Part shown: positions 60,807 through 64,000 of the stretch, piece after piece | Layout: each line of letters starts with the position of its first letter | Position numbering within the stretch: the stretch's first letter is position 1 | Assembly (NCBI RefSeq): GCF_047219225.1 | Contig: NZ_CP178208.1 | Location: 434,001 to 498,000 of the forward strand | Length of the DNA: 64,000 bases | Direction: 5' to 3' | From: IMCC45349 sp047219225 | Lineage (GTDB): Bacteria; Bacteroidota; Bacteroidia; Flavobacteriales; Flavobacteriaceae | Notes under the pieces: model-generated | Database searches by the model: none | What the model was told of the DNA's origin: nothing | What the model saw: only the letters and a program-made list of their open reading frames with translations | Made by a program: the position numbers and the translations under genes

Positions 60807-61208
60807 ATGACTTATAACACACCTACACATTTGTCTAACTTGCCTATATATAAAAAGGCAATTGAAATTTTCGCTCTTACTCAGAAAATTTCAACGTATT
60901 TACATGCAGATTTGTCACCTCTAAAACAAGATGGAACAGAAGATAAAAACATCTATTTTTCTGGTGATATTATACAGCAATCTGTTTCTATTGCTCCTGA
61001 AATATTAAAAGCAGAATTAGAAAAAGAAAGCTATTCTGATAAACGTTATAAGCATGCTGAAGCTGTAAATAATCATAGTTTAAAATTATACAATAGCTGT
61101 AAGCGTCTTGAAAATTGCAATAGTAATGGTAGAGATTTCCTTCCTATTTTAAAAAAGGAACTAAAGAAATTTAGAAAGCTACAACAAACTTGGATGCTTA
61201 CGCTTTAA
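60807..61208 (+). CDS. Conserved hypothetical protein
   Basis: 133 residues, all-helical by eye, soluble. Segments such as PIYKKAIEIFALTQKIS and KELKKFRKLQQTWMLTL resemble four-helix bundle proteins of the S23/avd type, but the match is too weak to name. A -7 box TAAATTTG lies at 60780-60787. It converges with the following membrane protein gene (4-base overlap). Confidence 0.7.
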   Translation: MTYNTPTHLSNLPIYKKAIEIFALTQKISTYLHADLSPLKQDGTEDKNIYFSGDIIQQSVSIAPEILKAELEKESYSDKRYKHAEAVNNHSLKLYNSCKRLENCNSNGRDFLPILKKELKKFRKLQQTWMLTL

Positions 61209-61945
61209 AACAGATTACGCAATTCTATATAAAGTTCGTCTTCTGTATGTTCTGAATTTTTAGCAAGTCTTTTCGCCAATCTTCTAAGATTTTTATCACT
61301 AGAGTTTATATAAACTCCCAATAAATCTACTGCTAATCGCAATAGTATTAATAAGATTGCGACTACAACTCCATCAGGAAAAATAAATGTAAAAAACAAA
61401 GCAATTATAACTGTAAACTGTTGTATAAATATTCTTAAATAAGGTTGAATGAACATCCTATCTACTGTATATAAATTATAAACTTTAGTCCTAATAAATG
61501 AAAAGTAAGTTTGAACCGCAATAAAAATTAAGGTTACCAGAAGACCATAAGTAATACCTTTTAGTGTTAATACATATTTAAAGTTTTGAATAAGGTAAAA
61601 AGGCTCACTTATATTTTCATCAGAATATTGAAATATAGCAAATACAAAAGTGGATTGAACAGCTATAAAGAAAGAATAATGCACCATAAAAAACCCAATT
61701 TTAAAATTTGGTTTTGCGTTCTTTATTTTACTTTGAGCTAAACTATGTGTAGCAACATAATGCATTTTGTAAGCATGTATCACTCCAATAATAACGGTTT
61801 CTAAAAAATACACCATTACTATAGCAAAGGGATCAGCTAAACCTGTAAATAAAAAAGTAATTAATGTAAATGCATTAAGCCATATATATTTGTTATGACT
61901 TGAAGGCGCAATTATTTTACCTAAATCCATAAATTGTTTTATCAA
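61205..61945 (-). CDS. Multi-pass membrane protein (DUF6498-like)
   Basis: 246 residues with six predicted spans; GLADPFAIVMVYFLETVIIGV and FMVHYSFFIAVQS are the recognisable segments. I associate it with the DUF6498 family, function unknown, with moderate confidence. It follows sigZ at 38 bases on the same strand. Confidence 0.65.
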   Translation of the reverse strand: MIKQFMDLGKIIAPSSHNKYIWLNAFTLITFLFTGLADPFAIVMVYFLETVIIGVIHAYKMHYVATHSLAQSKIKNAKPNFKIGFFMVHYSFFIAVQSTFVFAIFQYSDENISEPFYLIQNFKYVLTLKGITYGLLVTLIFIAVQTYFSFIRTKVYNLYTVDRMFIQPYLRIFIQQFTVIIALFFTFIFPDGVVVAILLILLRLAVDLLGVYINSSDKNLRRLAKRLAKNSEHTEDELYIELRNLF

Positions 61946-61983
61946 TTACATTGAGGTAATTTACAAAAAAGTCAACAATTGAA

Positions 61984-62523
61984 TCAAGAACAAATCTTAC
62001 AGTCTTCCTTATCTTTAACTTCTCCTACCAAATAACCTTTAGCATTAACCTTATAATCGCAACAATCCATATAACCTTTAGCTATTAACTTTCTTGCACG
62101 CTGTATTCTTGACTTAGCTGTTGGTAATTGCAATTTTAATTGAGCTGCAACTTCTGCTTGTTTTAACCCTTTAATATCAGACAAAAACAAAGGATCTCTA
62201 TACTTTTTTGGCAAGCTTTTTATAATTCCGTACAAACAATCCTTTTCACTATGTATTTCAGTAGCATCTTCATTTACCAATTGTACATCTTCAACACTAT
62301 ATGGTGTATTATTTTTCCTAAAATAGTCCATAGCAGTATTGTATGCAATCGTCATTACCCAAGGCTTTACTTTTTTTTCGTTTTTTAAAGACTCTAATTT
62401 TGTGTGGATTTTAATAAACGTATTTTGAAGTATATCATCAGCAATTACTTCATTATTTACTTTTGATAGTATAAAGCGTTTAACATCTAAATGATAGGCT
62501 TTCCAAATTTCTTGAGTTGTCAT
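61984..62523 (-). CDS. sigZ: RNA polymerase sigma factor SigZ
   Basis: 179 residues. Sigma2 (1-75, ADDILQNTFIKIHTKL and KPWVMTIAYNTAMDYFRK) and sigma4 (about 105-155, LPKKYRDPLFLSDIKGLKQ and AKSRIQRARKLI), then a cysteine-bearing tail MDCCDYKVNAKGYLVGEVKD and DCKIC (four cysteines), the SigZ hallmark. The tail could bind a metal and act as a redox or metal switch. A gene for a metallothionein-like peptide lies directly upstream. Confidence 0.9.
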   Translation of the reverse strand: MTTQEIWKAYHLDVKRFILSKVNNEVIADDILQNTFIKIHTKLESLKNEKKVKPWVMTIAYNTAMDYFRKNNTPYSVEDVQLVNEDATEIHSEKDCLYGIIKSLPKKYRDPLFLSDIKGLKQAEVAAQLKLQLPTAKSRIQRARKLIAKGYMDCCDYKVNAKGYLVGEVKDKEDCKICS

Positions 62524-62533
62524 TATATAAAGT

Positions 62534-62561
62534 AAAAGCGTTGTAAAAATACAACGCTTTA
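62534..62561 (-). terminator. Hairpin between the mini-metallothionein gene and sigZ (candidate attenuator)
   Basis: A 10-bp perfect stem AAAGCGTTGT/ACAACGCTTT with loop AAAAAT. T-rich on both sides, so it may stop transcripts from either direction; partial read-through would couple the two genes. Confidence 0.65.
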
Positions 62562-62578
62562 TTTTTTAGTATTAGTAT

Positions 62579-62680
62579 TTAACAATTACATCCTGAACAA
62601 GTACAGCTTTCGCAAGTACAATTTTTACAATTTCCACTTGCACAACCATCGCATGTACAAGTACATTCTTTATTTTTCAT
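62579..62680 (-). CDS. 33-residue cysteine-rich metallothionein-like peptide
   Basis: Short gene below the usual ORF cut-off. Translation: 33 residues with 11 cysteines at positions 6, 8, 10, 13, 18, 21, 23, 26, 28, 31 and 33, in C-x-C and C-x2-C spacings, beginning MKNKECTCTCDGCASGNC. No hydrophobic residues except one Ala, as expected for a metal-thiolate cluster peptide. It is in the same orientation 55 bases upstream of sigZ. It could bind zinc, copper or cadmium; the metal is unknown. Confidence 0.75.
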   Translation of the reverse strand: MKNKECTCTCDGCASGNCKNCTCESCTCSGCNC

Positions 62681-62751
62681 TGTTTTTTGTTTTATAGTTT
62701 CACCTATAAGACTTAGAAACATTAAAAAAGATGCATTCTTAAATTACTTTT

Positions 62752-64000
62752 TTACATATTTCTTCGGTACTGACCACCAACCTCAAACAAGGCACTCGTA
62801 ATCTGCCCTAAAGAACACACTTTACAAACCTCCATTAAGTCTTCAAAAATATTTTGATTGTTAATGGCTTTCTCTTGTAAGTTCTTCAACATTGCATTTG
62901 TATCATGAGCAGCATGTAAGCTTTCTAATGTCTTAATTTGGAATTGCTTTTCCTCTTCAGTTGCTCTAATTACCTCAGCTGGTAACACTGTTGGCGATCC
63001 TTTACTACTTAAGAATGTATTTACACCAATAATTGGGAATTCACCAGTATGTTTTAAAGTTTCGTAGTATAAACTTTCTTCCTGAATCTTAGAGCGTTGA
63101 TACATCGTTTCCATAGCTCCAAGAACACCACCTCTTTCTGTAATTCTATCAAACTCAGCGAGTACAGCTTCCTCAACTAAATCCGTTAATTCTTCGATGA
63201 TGAATGCACCTTGAATTGGGTTTTCATTCTTCGCTAATCCTAATTCTTTATTGATAATCAACTGAATTGCCATCGCACGACGTACGGACTCTTCAGTTGG
63301 TGTTGTAATTGCTTCATCATATGCATTTGTATGTAGCGAGTTACAGTTATCATAGATTGCATATAAGGCTTGAAGCGTAGTACGAATATCATTAAAATCA
63401 ATTTCTTGCGCGTGTAAACTACGACCAGAAGTTTGAATATGATATTTCAACATTTGCGCTCTAGCATTGGCATTATATTTATGCTTTAAAGCTTTTGACC
63501 AAATACGTCTTGCTACACGTCCAATCACAGCATATTCTGGATCGATACCATTAGAGAAGAAGAAAGATAAGTTTGGTCCAAACTTATTAATATCCATTCC
63601 TCTCGATAAATAATACTCTACATAAGTAAATCCATTAGCTAGCGTTAATGCTAACTGTGTAATTGGATTTGCTCCTGCTTCTGCAATATGATATCCTGAA
63701 ATAGACACCGAATAGAAGTTACGTACATTATTATCAATGAAGTACTCTTGTACATCTCCCATTAAACGTAGTGCAAACTCTGTAGAGAAAATACACGTAT
63801 TTTGTGCTTGATCTTCTTTTAAAATATCTGCTTGAACTGTTCCTCTTACTTGAGCAATAGTCTTTACTTTTATATCTTCATAAACGTCTTTTGGCAATAC
63901 TTGATCTCCAGTAACTCCCAATAACATTAATCCTAAACCATCATTACCTTCAGGTAAATCACCATTATATCTTGGACGTTCTTTGTCTTTATATATCTCC
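62752..64000 (-). CDS. Methylmalonyl-CoA mutase family protein, C-terminal part (IcmF-like), partial
   Basis: The frame is open to the window end (the upstream residues read RPRYNGDLPEGNDGLGL before the in-window Met). 415 residues of the mutase catalytic region: GYHIAEAGANPITQLALTL and FGPNLSFFFSNG. The protein ends VGGQYRRNM with no cobalamin-binding domain after it, as in fused isobutyryl-CoA mutase IcmF, where B12-binding and G-protein domains precede the mutase domain. The substrate cannot be fixed because the upstream domains lie outside. An alternative is a methylmalonyl-CoA mutase small-type subunit. Confidence 0.82.
   Translation of the reverse strand, partial: EIYKDKERPRYNGDLPEGNDGLGLMLLGVTGDQVLPKDVYEDIKVKTIAQVRGTVQADILKEDQAQNTCIFSTEFALRLMGDVQEYFIDNNVRNFYSVSISGYHIAEAGANPITQLALTLANGFTYVEYYLSRGMDINKFGPNLSFFFSNGIDPEYAVIGRVARRIWSKALKHKYNANARAQMLKYHIQTSGRSLHAQEIDFNDIRTTLQALYAIYDNCNSLHTNAYDEAITTPTEESVRRAMAIQLIINKELGLAKNENPIQGAFIIEELTDLVEEAVLAEFDRITERGGVLGAMETMYQRSKIQEESLYYETLKHTGEFPIIGVNTFLSSKGSPTVLPAEVIRATEEEKQFQIKTLESLHAAHDTNAMLKNLQEKAINNQNIFEDLMEVCKVCSLGQITSALFEVGGQYRRNM

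Overview
The window looks like a chromosomal segment from a marine member of the Flavobacteriaceae (Bacteroidota). The base composition is strongly AT-rich. The window encodes a type IX secretion (T9SS) sorting domain and a PorP/SprF-type protein. Almost all genes lack a Shine-Dalgarno sequence. Several promoters fit the Bacteroidota pattern TTTG-N18/19-TAnnTTTG. The genus cannot be fixed from the sequence alone.

Layout. 1-1213: end of a DUF819 permease and a DUF4369 lipoprotein. 1262-3470 (minus): idi-queD-manA-small conserved protein. 3562-15919 (minus): a surface-protein locus with a LuxR-type regulator, a 2810-residue T9SS-exported protein that is about 72% near-identical tandem repeats, its PorP/SprF-like partner and an OmpA-family lipid/peptidoglycan anchor. 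16069-18022 (plus): release factor 3 and a small 4Fe-4S protein. 18077-33035 (minus): the transcription/translation block rpsU, xerC-like, hpf, tRNA-Thr/Tyr/Gly/Thr, tuf, tRNA-Trp, secE, nusG, rplKAJL, rpoBC and a DUF3467 gene, in the same ancient order seen in many bacteria. 33133-41035 (minus): metabolic and membrane genes (acyl-CoA dehydrogenase, HhH protein, Na+/alanine symporter, K+ channel, PspC, DUF2851). 41164-43707 (plus): bestrophin, cyclophilin, and an orphan secreted protein in what looks like an inserted cassette. 43859-57678: mixed housekeeping genes (YgiQ, ABC-F, MnmD, IlvE, NTP-PPase, DPP III, CrcB) and small lipoproteins. 57910-60244 (plus): an MFS-VOC-DJ-1/PfpI operon behind a leader with an intrinsic terminator. 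60234-64000: Lrp regulator, SigZ with an 11-cysteine metallothionein-like mini-protein upstream, and the C-terminal part of a methylmalonyl/isobutyryl-CoA mutase running off the window.

The most unusual points are as follows. (1) The giant surface protein's two repeat arrays (11 x 297 bp and about 22.5 x 123 bp) are homogenised almost to identity. (2) A 44-bp near-perfect palindrome lies over the -7 box and spacer of its promoter, and a second 16-bp perfect palindrome lies in the promoter spacer of the neighbouring luxR-type gene. (3) A 0.9-kb one-gene unit is bracketed by nested inverted repeats. (4) A 33-residue metallothionein-like gene lies upstream of sigZ. (5) A probable transcription attenuator precedes the MFS operon. 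(6) A strong Shine-Dalgarno sequence is present on rpsU, a gene whose product is known in Flavobacteria to help hide the anti-Shine-Dalgarno. No CRISPR array, insertion sequence, prophage or rRNA was seen, and no gene-free stretch exceeds 300 bases.
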